DNA of 64,000 bases from an uncultured Erythrobacter sp. (GTDB lineage: Bacteria; Pseudomonadota; Alphaproteobacteria; Sphingomonadales; Sphingomonadaceae), in assembly GCF_947502395.1 (NCBI RefSeq), contig NZ_CANMZM010000001.1:372001-436000 (forward strand), in the 5' to 3' direction. The position numbers were made by a program, and so were the translations under genes. Positions 27,705 through 37,700 of the stretch are shown here, in pieces (position 1 is the first letter of the stretch; every line of letters begins with the position of its first letter). Under the pieces are notes generated by a model. That model was not told the DNA's origin and searched no databases. It saw nothing but the letters and a program-made list of their open reading frames with translations.

Positions 27705-28295
27705 TCAGTAGTCATTCTCATAGTCATCGTCCTCGTCGTCTCCCTCAAAATCGGGATCATCCGAGAGGTCCACGGGACTTGCCGGTTGGATCGTTGAGAC
27801 AGCATGCTTGTAAGCAAGCTGCACCGCGCCATCACGCTCAAGCAACATGCAGAAAAGATCGAATGCCGCGATCCGTCCTTGGAGCATTACACCATTCACA
27901 AGGAACATGGTCACCTGAACGCCAGAATCGCTCACCCGACTAAGGAAGACATCTTGGAGCAAGCGCTGCTTACCAGAGCCATTCCGGTTGCCGAATTGTT
28001 CAGCATCCACGCTGGCACCGGGCATGATCGTCGAGATTGCGTGTTTATAGACCAACTGTGATTGGCCATCGCGGCGCAACAGGATCGAAAAGTTGTCGAA
28101 CCAAGTGACAATACCCTGAAGTTTAACGCCTTTTACAAGAAACATGGTGACGGGAGTCTTGTTCTTGCGAAGAAGGTTGAGGAACGCGTCCTGCAAATTG
28201 CCTTGTTGCTTCCCAGCCCCGCCAATAGAGCGGGTGGGCTGCACTTCAGCCGGGGTTGGACGAGGGCGCGGGGAGAGAGTTCGCCCACTGGACAT
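27705..28295 (-). CDS. hfq: RNA chaperone Hfq with two tandem Sm domains
   Basis: Hfq normally is an about 80-residue Sm-fold protein forming a hexamer that pairs small RNAs with mRNAs. This 196-residue protein has two full Hfq domains, about 33-92 ([19 protein letters not shown] to YKHAISTI) and about 110-171 ([20 protein letters not shown] to YKHAVSTI), and a highly acidic tail. Three copies would give a six-domain ring. The copies differ: only the first has a basic rim (RKNK), and the distal-face Lys of KGVKLQG is Met in the second (NGVMLQG). The ATG has AGGAG seven bases upstream. It lies between ntrX and hflX, the standard alphaproteobacterial location. Confidence 0.95.
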   Translation of the reverse strand: MSSGRTLSPRPRPTPAEVQPTRSIGGAGKQQGNLQDAFLNLLRKNKTPVTMFLVKGVKLQGIVTWFDNFSILLRRDGQSQLVYKHAISTIMPGASVDAEQFGNRNGSGKQRLLQDVFLSRVSDSGVQVTMFLVNGVMLQGRIAAFDLFCMLLERDGAVQLAYKHAVSTIQPASPVDLSDDPDFEGDDEDDDYENDY

Positions 28296-28463
28296 ATTAT
28301 GCTCCTATTTTTGGCGGCCGTCTTTACGGTCCGCGATGTCATCGTTTCGTAATGTTATATCGAAGCAATGCAGTCCTATAATGGGCCTTGCAATCCAAAG
28401 CCGCAATGGTTGATTCTTCGGCAATCCGGAGAAACTACGAATTCATCGGGCTTTGCTTCGCAA

Positions 28464-29849
28464 TTACTTCCGCTCAACCTCGCGCCGATCGGCCATCCCT
28501 AGAAGCTTGAGCTTGCGGTGAAGTGCGGAGCGCTCCATTCCAATGAAGGTTGCTGTCTTGGAGATGTTCCCAGAAAAACGGCGGATCTGAATTGTGAGAT
28601 ATTCCCGTTCGAAGCTCTCGCGGGCCTCTCGCAGAGGCACGCCCATCATCGCTGTAAGGCCCTCTCCCGAGTTTGCCAGGCGTCCGCCGGTAATTTCTGA
28701 GGGAAGCATATCAGTCTCAACGGTCGTTAAACGATCGCGCGGAGTCATTATGATTGTTCTTTCAACGACATTGCGCAGCTGTCGTACATTACCAGGCCAA
28801 TCATAGGCTTGGAGGGCAGCCATGGCCTCTTCGCTTATCGCAGGTGGAGCAATGCCTTGGTCACTCGAATAGCGAGTGAAGAAATGCTCTGCGAGTGCCG
28901 GAATATCGTCGCGTCGCTCTGAGAGCGAGGGAATAGCAACCGGCACAACGTTGAGGCGGTAGAAGAGGTCTTCGCGGAAACGCTTTTCCTCCATTTCCGC
29001 GGCCAGGTCGCCGGAGGTGGAAGAGACCACGCGCACATCTACGCCGATTTGGCGCGTCCCGCCAACGCGCACAAAACTTTGATCCGTAAGGACCCGCAAG
29101 ATGCGAGCTTGGGTAGACAAAGGCATATCGGCAACCTCGTCAAGGTATAGCGTACCTCCGTCTGCCAGCTCCAAGAGGCCTGGCTTAACCTGCCGACCAT
29201 CGACCTCTTCACCAAACAATTCATGCTCAAAGCGCTCCGGTGTGATCCGAGCTGAGTTTACCAGGACAAAGGCCGCATCAGCACGGCCGCTCCAAGCATG
29301 GAGCATGCGTGCAGCAACCTCCTTACCAGCTCCAGCAGGTCCAGAGATCATGACCCGGCTGCCGGTGTTGGCAACGCGCTTTAGCGTTGCACGAACGGCG
29401 TTGATCGCTGACGAGTTCCCTGTGAAATCGGGATCACCCCAGCTCGATTCCCGCAACTGATTGTTTTCACGACGCAACCTTTCCGTCTCAGTCGCGCGCT
29501 CTACCAATAACAACAAGCGTTCAGCTTCAAAGGGTTTCTCGATGAAGTCCATGGCCCCGCGGCCGACAGCAGAGACAGCAGTGTCGATATTGCCGTGGCC
29601 CGAGAAGATAATCACCGGGAGATCAGGTTCGCGCGCTTTGATAGCATCAAGCGTTTCAAGCCCGTCCATTTCACTGCCATGAAGCCAGACATCGAGCAGT
29701 ACCAAGCTTGGTCTGCGTTCATCAACCGCGGCCAGTGCGCTGGTTGAATCGGCGGCTGTGCGACACTCATAGCCTTCATCACCCAGAACGCCGGCGACAA
29801 GATCACGAATATCGCGTTCGTCATCAACAATAAGGATATCAAGCGCCAT
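28464..29849 (-). CDS. ntrX: Response regulator NtrX
   Basis: NtrX is the partner of NtrY in nitrogen and redox regulation. It has a receiver domain (acidic pair DDE at 9-11, phosphorylation Asp 53 in LLDVWL), an AAA+ domain with Walker A GPAGAGKE near 170 and LYLDEVADM as Walker B, and a C-terminal Fis-type helix-turn-helix (NISKTATFIGMERSALHRK). The sigma-54-contacting GAFTGA loop is missing; the place reads LFGEEVDGRQVK, as usual for NtrX. It should therefore act as a DNA-binding regulator without sigma-54 activation. I preferred the start at MALDILIVDD, four codons after the first possible ATG. Confidence 0.93.
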   Translation of the reverse strand: MALDILIVDDERDIRDLVAGVLGDEGYECRTAADSTSALAAVDERRPSLVLLDVWLHGSEMDGLETLDAIKAREPDLPVIIFSGHGNIDTAVSAVGRGAMDFIEKPFEAERLLLLVERATETERLRRENNQLRESSWGDPDFTGNSSAINAVRATLKRVANTGSRVMISGPAGAGKEVAARMLHAWSGRADAAFVLVNSARITPERFEHELFGEEVDGRQVKPGLLELADGGTLYLDEVADMPLSTQARILRVLTDQSFVRVGGTRQIGVDVRVVSSTSGDLAAEMEEKRFREDLFYRLNVVPVAIPSLSERRDDIPALAEHFFTRYSSDQGIAPPAISEEAMAALQAYDWPGNVRQLRNVVERTIIMTPRDRLTTVETDMLPSEITGGRLANSGEGLTAMMGVPLREARESFEREYLTIQIRRFSGNISKTATFIGMERSALHRKLKLLGMADRREVERK

Positions 29850-29921
29850 GCGCATCTCCATGAAGTGTATTGGCTTTTAGACCGGAGTGAGGTGAATTCT
29901 TTGGGATATGTGGTGTTAAGC

Positions 29922-32183
29922 TCATGATACGTCCCCCTCCCCCGAAGGTTCTGGAGAACGCGCGAACCGCAATGTGACCCGCGTTCCACCGCCAGGAGCG
30001 CTGGCAAAACTCATATCGCCGCCGTGCTCATCGACAATCTTGTTCACGATGGCGAGGCCGAGACCTGTGCCCTTTTCACGCGTGGTCACATAGGGTTCGA
30101 CGATCCGTTCACGGTCCGTGGGAAGTCCGATCCCATTGTCCTCAACCACGATCACAATTCGGTCACCTTCGCCCCTCATGCTTACCGCCACGCGTCCACG
30201 GTAGTCGGGTTCAGCCTCACTGCTGCGCGCCTCAACGGCTTCGACAGCGTTCTTTAGAACATTGGTCATTGCCTGACCGAGCTGATGCCTATCGCATTCG
30301 ATTTCCCGTTCAGGCAAGGCGCCTGCATCCAATTCGAAGCGCACCTGAGAATGCGCGACTTCCTGCAAAAACAAAGCTTGCCGCACGAGGTCCAATGAGT
30401 CCTCAGGTCTGAAAACCGGTTTGGGAAGTCGTGCAAATGACGAGAACTCGTCTACCATCTTTCGAAGGTCGCCAACCTGGCGGACGATTGTGCTGGTCAA
30501 CTCGTCGAACAGCTTGCCCTCATCATCACTCACCTGCTTGCGATAGCGACGCTTGAGCCGCTCAGTCGCGAGCTGGATAGGCGTAAGCGGGTTCTTGATC
30601 TCGTGAGCAATCCGCCGCGCAACATCAGACCACGCAGCCTGCCTTTGATCGAGGAGCTGACGCGTGATGTCCTCAAAAGTGATCACAAAGCCGCGACTTC
30701 CCGGCGCAACTGTCACGGCAAGCGTAAACAACTCACCCTTTTGCCCGTGGCTGATGATGGCGCGCTCTTTCTTCTCCCGGATCATTTGAGCAATCTCTGG
30801 GGAGAGCGTATCGAGGGGGAGGCCAACCGATCCAGGGTTGTCCTCATCGTCAAACAGCCTTTGCGCGGTTCCGTTCATCAAGAGCACACACGTGTCTTCA
30901 TCAACGGAGATCACGCCTGCCGTCACCGATTGCAGGACCGCCTCCATGAAGGCGCGACGTTCGTCGATTTGACGGTTGGCGCTCACCAAAGCATCGGTCT
31001 GCTTTTCGAGCTGGGAAGTCATGCGGTTGAACGCCCGGTTCAGTAGCCCGATCTCATCCGCTCCGGTCCGCCCCTCCACACGAAGCGCAAAGTTGCCCTG
31101 CCCCACTTTGTTGGCAGCGCCGATTAACTCCGTGAGAGGTTCAACCTGACGGTCGGCAAACCGCAATGCGAACCATACGGCTAGCCCGACCAACAGCAGG
31201 CTCATCGCTACCAAGGCGATATTAAAACGCAGCTGTAACGTGCGCGCATCGCTAGTGAGCGTTTCGTAGGCTGTGCCAATGGCTTGAGCGCGCTCCCAGG
31301 AATTAAATGTGGACTCTTCGGTGGTGCGGGCGTTGTAGAGATAGATACCAGCTTCGCGGTCTATTGGTGCGATGGCCGCGATGCGTTCTGAGCTGCCCTC
31401 TACGACCACAAACTGCCCTGCATCCAAGCGAGCCAAAGCCGCTGTGCTGAAGGCAAGCGGGCTATTTCCTTCCATCAAGTTCATGATCGCAGCAGTTCGA
31501 AGACTCCCATCCTCAAGCCTTTGAAGGATCGCACTTTCGCTGATCTCGCGACCCTGTGCCTGGAAGGCGTAAAAATCCGGGAAATCCGGATCCGTGATGG
31601 GCACACGGCGCAGAATAACGCCCATATCTGCTGCCATGGTGATAGTGCGCTGTTCAACCTGCCGCTGGTTATCGTCGTAGTAGCTTTGCGCCAGCGCGTT
31701 CGCGTTCTCCAACAACCCTCGTGATTCATCGGAAAACCAAAAAGCAACGCCCGTTTGGAACAGAAATGCTGCAAATCCGGCGACCAGCAAGGTTGGAACC
31801 GCTGCGACCATGGAAAAGAAGAACACCAGTCGCACGTGTAATCGCGCAGTGCTTCCAGCTGCGCGGCTAAGCGCCATCCGCCGGCCAATCAGCACGAGGA
31901 TGGCCATTGCCGGAACCAGGATTGCAACCAAAAGCAATGACACCTGCAGCGAAGGAAGCGCGCCGGAATCCTGCGGGGTATTCATGTAAGCAAAATAGTT
32001 AGCGCTAATCGCCGCTATCAGAGCGACGACAGAAAGCCACTCAAGCACACGAAAGACACTGGCCCTTCGCAAGAAAACTGTGAGTTCGCGCCGCCAACGT
32101 GGAGCTTGCCGGGCGTTAAGCGGGTCCTCCGCTTTGCCAGCATCCTCCGCTAATTGCGCGTTGTTAGCCGTTGCCGCATCCAT
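29922..32183 (-). CDS. ntrY: Sensor histidine kinase NtrY
   Basis: The 753-residue kinase has three N-terminal membrane spans (about 45-66, 80-100 and 117-140), an extracytoplasmic domain of about 170 residues, a fourth span (about 317-338), a HAMP domain, a PAS domain (FMEAVLQSVTAGVISVDE) and the kinase core with phospho-His in RRIAHEIKNPLTP and ATP-binding boxes DNGIGLP and GTGLGLAIV. NtrY phosphorylates NtrX and can cross-talk with NtrC. The gap to ntrC is 70 bp and to ntrX 72 bp, so the four ntr genes probably share one transcript. Confidence 0.95.
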   Translation of the reverse strand: MDAATANNAQLAEDAGKAEDPLNARQAPRWRRELTVFLRRASVFRVLEWLSVVALIAAISANYFAYMNTPQDSGALPSLQVSLLLVAILVPAMAILVLIGRRMALSRAAGSTARLHVRLVFFFSMVAAVPTLLVAGFAAFLFQTGVAFWFSDESRGLLENANALAQSYYDDNQRQVEQRTITMAADMGVILRRVPITDPDFPDFYAFQAQGREISESAILQRLEDGSLRTAAIMNLMEGNSPLAFSTAALARLDAGQFVVVEGSSERIAAIAPIDREAGIYLYNARTTEESTFNSWERAQAIGTAYETLTSDARTLQLRFNIALVAMSLLLVGLAVWFALRFADRQVEPLTELIGAANKVGQGNFALRVEGRTGADEIGLLNRAFNRMTSQLEKQTDALVSANRQIDERRAFMEAVLQSVTAGVISVDEDTCVLLMNGTAQRLFDDEDNPGSVGLPLDTLSPEIAQMIREKKERAIISHGQKGELFTLAVTVAPGSRGFVITFEDITRQLLDQRQAAWSDVARRIAHEIKNPLTPIQLATERLKRRYRKQVSDDEGKLFDELTSTIVRQVGDLRKMVDEFSSFARLPKPVFRPEDSLDLVRQALFLQEVAHSQVRFELDAGALPEREIECDRHQLGQAMTNVLKNAVEAVEARSSEAEPDYRGRVAVSMRGEGDRIVIVVEDNGIGLPTDRERIVEPYVTTREKGTGLGLAIVNKIVDEHGGDMSFASAPGGGTRVTLRFARSPEPSGEGDVS

Positions 32184-32253
32184 CGTTTCGTTGTTACAGC
32201 CCTAGTGTTGCATTTGTGCAAGTCAAAAGTGACATTTTTGCCGCTGACCTGCG

Positions 32254-33687
32254 TTAAAGCGGTCTTGTGAAGCGATCAGACTCGATCAGCAGTTCAGTGA
32301 TGCGCTTCCGCAAGGTGTTACGATTGATGCCTAACAACTTCGCCGCGCGCAGCTGATTACCGCCTGTTTGCCGCAAAGCAAACTCGATCAACGGCTTTTC
32401 AAAGGCGGCAAGCGCACTGCCATAAACCGTCCCATGCGGTGGATCGTTTCGCAGCAGCCATTGCTCGAGTGCATTGCCAATAGCTGCGTCATGCTGATCC
32501 GCTTCCTGGTCGGCTGTAAATATTGCACGCTCTTCACCTAGTGTGTCATCCAAAACCTCGGCATCAATTTCGTCCTTGCGGCTCATGACCGCCAAGCGGT
32601 AAATCGCATTCCGAAGCTCACGCACATTTCCGCGCCAATGGCGCTTGGCAAGGCCCTCTGCGCCCTCGGATGTCAGAAGGCGTTGGGGCAGACCGTCTTC
32701 GACAGCTTGGGCAAGGAAATGGCGGGCAAGCACTTCGATGTCCTCTCGCCTCTCTCTCAACGGTGGCAGTTCGATTGGTACCACGTTGAGGCGATAGAAA
32801 AGATCCTCGCGAAATTTGCCAGCCTCAATCAGAGGCAGGAGATCGCGATTGGTCGCCGCGATGATGCGGACATCGACGGCGATTTCCTGACGCCCACCAA
32901 CCCTGCGGATCTGGCCGGATTGCAAAGCGCGAAGAAGGCGTGTCTGAGCCTCAGGTGGCATGTCACCGATTTCATCGAGAAACAAAGTCCCGCCATTGGC
33001 CTGCTCGAACTTACCAATCGCTTGGACAATCGCGCCAGTGAATGCCCCTTTTTCGTGCCCGAACAGCTCGCTCTCCACGAGGTCATGGGGGATGGCGGCT
33101 GTGTTGACCGCGACAAAAGGCCCAGTCCTGCGACTTCCCAATTGGTGGACCGCTTCGGCCACGAGCTCTTTCCCAGTCCCGCTCTCACCCGTGACAAGGA
33201 CAGTGAGATCATTGCGCAGAACGCGCGCAATCAACCGATAGACGCCCTGCATTGCTGGGCTGCGGCCGACCAGCGGCATGCCATCACCCTCGCCAATTTC
33301 CGGCAAAGTGCTTGCACTCGTCTGCCGACTCGCCGCTGCCTGCTTTACCGCGCGGACCAACTCGTCAAGATCGAAGGGCTTTGGGAAGTATTCAAACGCG
33401 TCATTGTCGCTTGCCCGAACCGCGGTATCGAGTGTGTTTTGCGCAGACAGAACAATTACAGGCATGTCCGGTGCTGCGTCGCGGACTGCTGACAGGGTTT
33501 GCAAGCCGTCTCCGTCCTCAAGCATGACGTCGGTCAACATGACGTCAAAACTAACCGTGCTCAGGTGATCGTCGCGCTGGGCAATGCTGGCGCAGCGACG
33601 GATAGCGAACCCTTCATCTTCGAGCGCCGCGGTGATTACAGTCGCAATAGCGCTGTCGTCTTCAACCAGTAGGATCGACCCTGCCAT
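32254..33687 (-). CDS. ntrC: Nitrogen regulation response regulator NtrC
   Basis: NtrC activates sigma-54 promoters under nitrogen limitation. The receiver domain has Asp 53 in MLTDVML; the AAA+ domain has GESGTGKE, GAFTGA intact at about 214-219, LFLDEIGDMP, and the arginine finger region FREDLFYRLNVVPIELPPLRER; the C-terminus is a Fis-type helix-turn-helix (NQLRAAKLLGINRNTLRKR). The length of 477 residues is standard. It sits 21 bp downstream of ntrB. Confidence 0.96.
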   Translation of the reverse strand: MAGSILLVEDDSAIATVITAALEDEGFAIRRCASIAQRDDHLSTVSFDVMLTDVMLEDGDGLQTLSAVRDAAPDMPVIVLSAQNTLDTAVRASDNDAFEYFPKPFDLDELVRAVKQAAASRQTSASTLPEIGEGDGMPLVGRSPAMQGVYRLIARVLRNDLTVLVTGESGTGKELVAEAVHQLGSRRTGPFVAVNTAAIPHDLVESELFGHEKGAFTGAIVQAIGKFEQANGGTLFLDEIGDMPPEAQTRLLRALQSGQIRRVGGRQEIAVDVRIIAATNRDLLPLIEAGKFREDLFYRLNVVPIELPPLRERREDIEVLARHFLAQAVEDGLPQRLLTSEGAEGLAKRHWRGNVRELRNAIYRLAVMSRKDEIDAEVLDDTLGEERAIFTADQEADQHDAAIGNALEQWLLRNDPPHGTVYGSALAAFEKPLIEFALRQTGGNQLRAAKLLGINRNTLRKRITELLIESDRFTRPL

Positions 33688-33708
33688 GGTGCCCCTTGCC
33701 CTTCTCTC

Positions 33709-34803
33709 TTAGCGAGTTTTCGCGATGGCCATCGGAAGGTGGACGCGAAACCGCGTGAGCCCTTTCTTGGCGTTACGTTCGTGACTTATCGAACCGTTCA
33801 TGTCGTGCACCAGCTTGCGCACCAAAGCGAGGCCAAGCCCTTGCCCCGATTGTTTCGAAGACACGAAGGGTTCAAAGATGTGATCGCGCATTGCCGGGTC
33901 GACCCCAGGTCCGTTGTCGCTGATCGTGATTTCGATTGGCAAGCGCACCGCTCTGCCAAGTCGGATAGCACTAAACGCGAGGCCGCTTACAAAGCGCGTT
34001 CGCACAGTCACTTGACCTTGTCCTGCCGACCTCACTGCATCGCGCGCATTTGAAATCAGGTTTATAAGCACTTGCTCCAAGGCATCGCGATTGGCCAATA
34101 CCGGTGGTAAGGAGGGATCAAATTCCTCTATGATTTCGACTTTGCAGGTTCCGGCCGCCCTTACAGTAGCAATCGCGCTGCGAATGGCTTCATGCGGGTT
34201 GCAGGCTTCGGCGACCTCTGTATTGCGCGCGCCCAATTGCTGCATGCGGTCAATCAGTCTCACAATACGATCAACTTCGTCGGTGATCATCGCTGCAAGC
34301 TTGGTGTCAGCTCCGGTGAGCTTCCGTGATGCCAACTGAGCGGCACCGCGGATGGCGGCAAGCGGGTTCTTGATTTCATGCGCAAGGATTGAAGGCGCTC
34401 CCATGGTCGACGCCAACTGGTCGTCGTTCCCTGATTCCTCATGGCCGATTTCAGACAAGGTAATGACCCGCCACCCTGGGTGGCTGACAAGAGGAGAAGC
34501 GGTTAGATTGATCCGTCTTTCAGCCTCACCCGTCGTTATGGAAATCTCGCGTGCAACCAAGGCGGCATCGCTAGTGCCAAGCCGATGCTCAACCCTGGGA
34601 TCAAGCGGGCCCATCACATGGAGCATGTTCTTCCCGACCAACTGCTTCGCACTTTTGCCAAGCATGATTTCAGCCGCCTGATTGAGCTCAACAACTTGCA
34701 GATTGGGGTCGACTAAAACAACCGCAAAGAGCAATCCAGCGATCTGCTCGGCAGCGCCCGGCCGCGCGGGGTCGAAGCTCGACAGGTCGGAGAGTTCAGC
34801 CAT
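33709..34803 (-). CDS. ntrB: Nitrogen sensor kinase NtrB
   Basis: NtrB is a soluble kinase/phosphatase of NtrC controlled by PII. The 364 residues have no membrane span, a PAS domain (LLFAVVLVDPNLQVVELNQAAE), the phospho-His in LAHEIKNPLAAIRGAAQL, and the ATP-binding boxes NLISNARDAV, DNGPGVD and GQGLGLALVRK. It follows dusB by 18 bp in the same direction, the nifR3-ntrB-ntrC arrangement of alphaproteobacteria. No glnB gene lies in the window. Confidence 0.95.
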   Translation of the reverse strand: MAELSDLSSFDPARPGAAEQIAGLLFAVVLVDPNLQVVELNQAAEIMLGKSAKQLVGKNMLHVMGPLDPRVEHRLGTSDAALVAREISITTGEAERRINLTASPLVSHPGWRVITLSEIGHEESGNDDQLASTMGAPSILAHEIKNPLAAIRGAAQLASRKLTGADTKLAAMITDEVDRIVRLIDRMQQLGARNTEVAEACNPHEAIRSAIATVRAAGTCKVEIIEEFDPSLPPVLANRDALEQVLINLISNARDAVRSAGQGQVTVRTRFVSGLAFSAIRLGRAVRLPIEITISDNGPGVDPAMRDHIFEPFVSSKQSGQGLGLALVRKLVHDMNGSISHERNAKKGLTRFRVHLPMAIAKTR

Positions 34804-34821
34804 GAGGGGTAGGAATCACGG

Positions 34822-35844
34822 TCACGCCGCTCTGGCGGTGCGGCCAAGGAATGGTTCGTAAAAACGTTCTATTTCACCCAGCACTTCATCAGGGTTGTCG
34901 ATGAAGTTCGCCTTGTGGCGGAACTCCGCAGAGCCATGCATGCCTTTGGTATACCAGCCCAAATGCTTGCGCGCGATCTTGGTACCCACATCACGGCCAT
35001 AGTGATCGAGCATGCGGTGATAGTGTTCAATGAACGTCGAATACTGCTCGTCGAAATTGGGCGTGGGGATCGTCTGACCGGTGCGCCACCAATGCATGAC
35101 CTGGCCAAGCAGCCACGGTTTGCCGTAAGCGCCCCGCCCGATCATCAGGCCATCGGCACGCGACTGCTCAAGCGCTTGAGAAGCATCCTCAATCGTGCAG
35201 ATATCGCCATTGACGATAACAGGAATGGAAACAGCTTCCTTGACCTTGCGAACAAAGGACCAATCTGCATTGCCTTTGTACATCTGATTACGCGTCCGTC
35301 CGTGGACGGTGATCATCTTGACGCCTAGGTCTTCGGCAATCCTTGCCATTTCAGGCGCGTTGAGGCTTTGGTGATCCCAACCCATGCGCATTTTGACCGT
35401 TACGGGCACATTGACGGCCTTCACCGTCGCCGCCATCAATTTGGTCGCCGTGGGCACCTCGCGCATCAAAGCAGATCCCGCAAGCTGGCCTACGACCTTG
35501 CGCACAGGGCACCCAAAATTGATATCGATGATCGCTGCGCCATTGCCTTCTTGCAGCTTGGCGGCCTCGCCCATGGAGGAGGGATCACAGCCGACAAGCT
35601 GCATCGACACAGGCTCTTCGGTTTTGTCCCATTCGGTTTTTTGGAGCGATTGGCGCGTTTCACGGATGGCTGCCTCACTGGCGACCATCTCGGTCACATT
35701 GAGGCCAGAGCCATAGCGTCGCACAAGCGTACGAAACGGCATGTCCGTTACGCCAGTCATGGGCGCGAGCAACACAGGTTGATCAATCGTCACAGGTCCG
35801 ATCTGAATCGGCTTGAGCGGTGGAGGTGTTGGAATATTGGACAT
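34822..35844 (-). CDS. dusB: tRNA-dihydrouridine synthase DusB (NifR3)
   Basis: This FMN enzyme reduces uridine to dihydrouridine in tRNA D-loops. The 340 residues show the Dus start ([14 protein letters not shown]), the catalytic Cys in [32 protein letters not shown] for flavin and substrate contact, and [10 protein letters not shown] plus [13 protein letters not shown] at the phosphate site. I chose the ATG at 35844 ([11 protein letters not shown]); upstream frame to 35895 has no homologous look. The name nifR3 reflects its usual place ahead of ntrB. Confidence 0.95.
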   Translation of the reverse strand: MSNIPTPPPLKPIQIGPVTIDQPVLLAPMTGVTDMPFRTLVRRYGSGLNVTEMVASEAAIRETRQSLQKTEWDKTEEPVSMQLVGCDPSSMGEAAKLQEGNGAAIIDINFGCPVRKVVGQLAGSALMREVPTATKLMAATVKAVNVPVTVKMRMGWDHQSLNAPEMARIAEDLGVKMITVHGRTRNQMYKGNADWSFVRKVKEAVSIPVIVNGDICTIEDASQALEQSRADGLMIGRGAYGKPWLLGQVMHWWRTGQTIPTPNFDEQYSTFIEHYHRMLDHYGRDVGTKIARKHLGWYTKGMHGSAEFRHKANFIDNPDEVLGEIERFYEPFLGRTARAA

Positions 35845-35939
35845 GGTGAATTGGGGTATCAGTTCGCACGAGTGCTTAAAATTTGTGCAGCGCATAGTGG
35901 ATTGCTAATCTTGCGTCCAGACCTTAAGCGCAGCCCACT

Positions 35940-37109
35940 ATGTCGCGTCCCTCTTCATTGCCCTCATTTGGCGCCTTGATTGTTGCGGCAGGCAAAGGAC
36001 TTCGCGTCGGTGGGGAGACACCGAAGCAGTTCCGGGAGTTTCGTGGTCTCCCTGTGCTAAGACATTCGGCCATGCGTTTGGTTGAGGCAGGCGCAAGCCC
36101 TCTGATTGTAGTGATTGCTCATGGTGCAGAAAGCCATGCGAATGACGCTCTGAAAGGTCTTGAAGGATATCAACTCATCCAAGGTGGAGCGACGAGGCAA
36201 AAGTCTGTGCGTGCGGGTCTTGAGGCAATGGCCGACAACCCTCCTGAGCATGTCCTTATCCATGATGCTGCACGGCCTGACTTGCCTGCAAATGTGATTG
36301 AAGCTCTTGTCGACGCACTCGAAACTCATCCGGGTGCAATCCCGACATTGCCGGTCGTGGACAGCCTAGCGGTGGCGAGTGAAGAGGGGACTATGGCCGC
36401 CTCTGCCGAGCGAGAGGCTCTACGGCGTGTCCAGACCCCCCAAGCCTTTCGCTTCCGAGACATTCTCGCCGCACACCGCGCATGGGATGGATCAGACGAT
36501 GCTGGTGACGATGCTCAGGTTCTCGCAGCAAGCGGAGGTTCAGTTGCCCTCGTGCAAGGCGATGAGCGCTTGAAGAAGATCACTTTTGCGCAAGACCTGG
36601 GGAGTGTCGCTCAGATGCCAATCATGCGGATAGGCCAAGGCTACGATGTTCATCGGCTCGAAGAAGGCGAAGATCTATGGCTCGGCGGTGTCAAAATTGA
36701 ACATACACACGGCCTTGCCGGACATTCGGATGCTGATGTCGCGCTTCATGCGCTCACCGATGCTGTCCTTGGCGGGATCGGTGACGGGGATATCGGCACT
36801 CATTTCCCACCTAGCGACGCACAGTGGAAGGGTGCCCGATCCGGGCAGTTTCTAGAACACGCTGTGAAGCTCGCCAAAGATCAGGGTTATGCGGTCGGCA
36901 ACATCGATCTCACTATCATTTGCGAAGCACCCAAAATTGGCCCACATCGCCCCGCTATGCGCTCTGAAGTGGCTCGGCTCACCGGGCTTCAAGAGAATGC
37001 GGTTAGCATCAAGGCAACTACCACTGAAAAACTTGGCTTCACAGGGCGCGGCGAGGGCATTGCCGCGCAGGCCATCGTATTGCTCTTTGCATTGGAGACA
37101 TCGTCATGA
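35940..37109 (+). CDS. ispDF: Bifunctional IspD/IspF (MEP pathway)
   Basis: The protein fuses 2-C-methyl-D-erythritol 4-phosphate cytidylyltransferase (residues 1 to about 225) with 2-C-methyl-D-erythritol 2,4-cyclodiphosphate synthase (about 229-389). IspD features are [19 protein letters not shown] (CTP loop), HDAARP and VQTPQAF. IspF features are [15 protein letters not shown] (Asp/His metal ligands), [19 protein letters not shown] and [15 protein letters not shown]. Fusion is common in alphaproteobacteria, although the two act on non-consecutive steps. It is divergent from dusB with 95 bp between and overlaps the next gene by ATGA. Confidence 0.96.
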   Translation: MSRPSSLPSFGALIVAAGKGLRVGGETPKQFREFRGLPVLRHSAMRLVEAGASPLIVVIAHGAESHANDALKGLEGYQLIQGGATRQKSVRAGLEAMADNPPEHVLIHDAARPDLPANVIEALVDALETHPGAIPTLPVVDSLAVASEEGTMAASAEREALRRVQTPQAFRFRDILAAHRAWDGSDDAGDDAQVLAASGGSVALVQGDERLKKITFAQDLGSVAQMPIMRIGQGYDVHRLEEGEDLWLGGVKIEHTHGLAGHSDADVALHALTDAVLGGIGDGDIGTHFPPSDAQWKGARSGQFLEHAVKLAKDQGYAVGNIDLTIICEAPKIGPHRPAMRSEVARLTGLQENAVSIKATTTEKLGFTGRGEGIAAQAIVLLFALETSS

Positions 37110-37693
37110 AGACCAGAATTGGCACAGCCGCTTTGGCCTTTGCCGCCCTCGCCTCATCCCAAGGAGCAATGGCTCAGCAAGCGTGCGTTGAACCAAGCGA
37201 TCTGGGTGACACAATCACCTATGCAATGCCGATGCTATATGAAACAGTTGAGGGGCCTTGCTCCACGGTGTTCGCCGAAAATTCCTTCATGACCAATGAA
37301 GCGGACGCTTTCATCGACGAGTTCCGCGGCCAACAAGACGCGGCGTGGCCGGGCACGCTCCGTTTGCTTCAGGTGTTCATGGCAGCCGATGCAACTAAAG
37401 AAGGCGGCTTGGATAATGGAATGGCACAAGCCATTTCTCAACTGCCACCTGAAACGCTGCGCCCCCTTGTGGACGTGATCATTGGTCAAATGATCATGGA
37501 TCAATTGGCAGCTGACATCAAAGTGAGCACATGCGGTGACATCGCAGAGGCAATGGAACTCATCGCGCCACTCCCACCAGAAAACATCTCAGGCCTTGCC
37601 GTGTTCATTGCAGAGCGTGTGGACATTGATGAGCCCGCGATTTGCGGTGTGGTGCGAAAAGCCAAGCTCACAGAAACCGCGCAAGCGGAGTAG
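37106..37693 (+). CDS. Secreted protein of unknown function
   Basis: I do not recognise this 195-residue protein. It has a clean signal peptide ([19 protein letters not shown], likely cleavage after GAMA-Q). The mature part is acidic, mostly helical in appearance, and has four cysteines (in [22 protein letters not shown] and PAICGVVRK), consistent with two disulfides in the periplasm. Its ATG overlaps the ispDF stop, and pncC follows 7 bp later, so it is in the same operon as two cytoplasmic enzymes. No catalytic motif is evident. Confidence 0.75.
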   Translation: MKTRIGTAALAFAALASSQGAMAQQACVEPSDLGDTITYAMPMLYETVEGPCSTVFAENSFMTNEADAFIDEFRGQQDAAWPGTLRLLQVFMAADATKEGGLDNGMAQAISQLPPETLRPLVDVIIGQMIMDQLAADIKVSTCGDIAEAMELIAPLPPENISGLAVFIAERVDIDEPAICGVVRKAKLTETAQAE

Positions 37694-37700
37694 TCCAAAA

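Noticed and set aside
32638..33492. 284-codon plus-strand open frame inside ntrC
   Set aside because: Antisense to the conserved ntrC core; composition fits a mirror frame.
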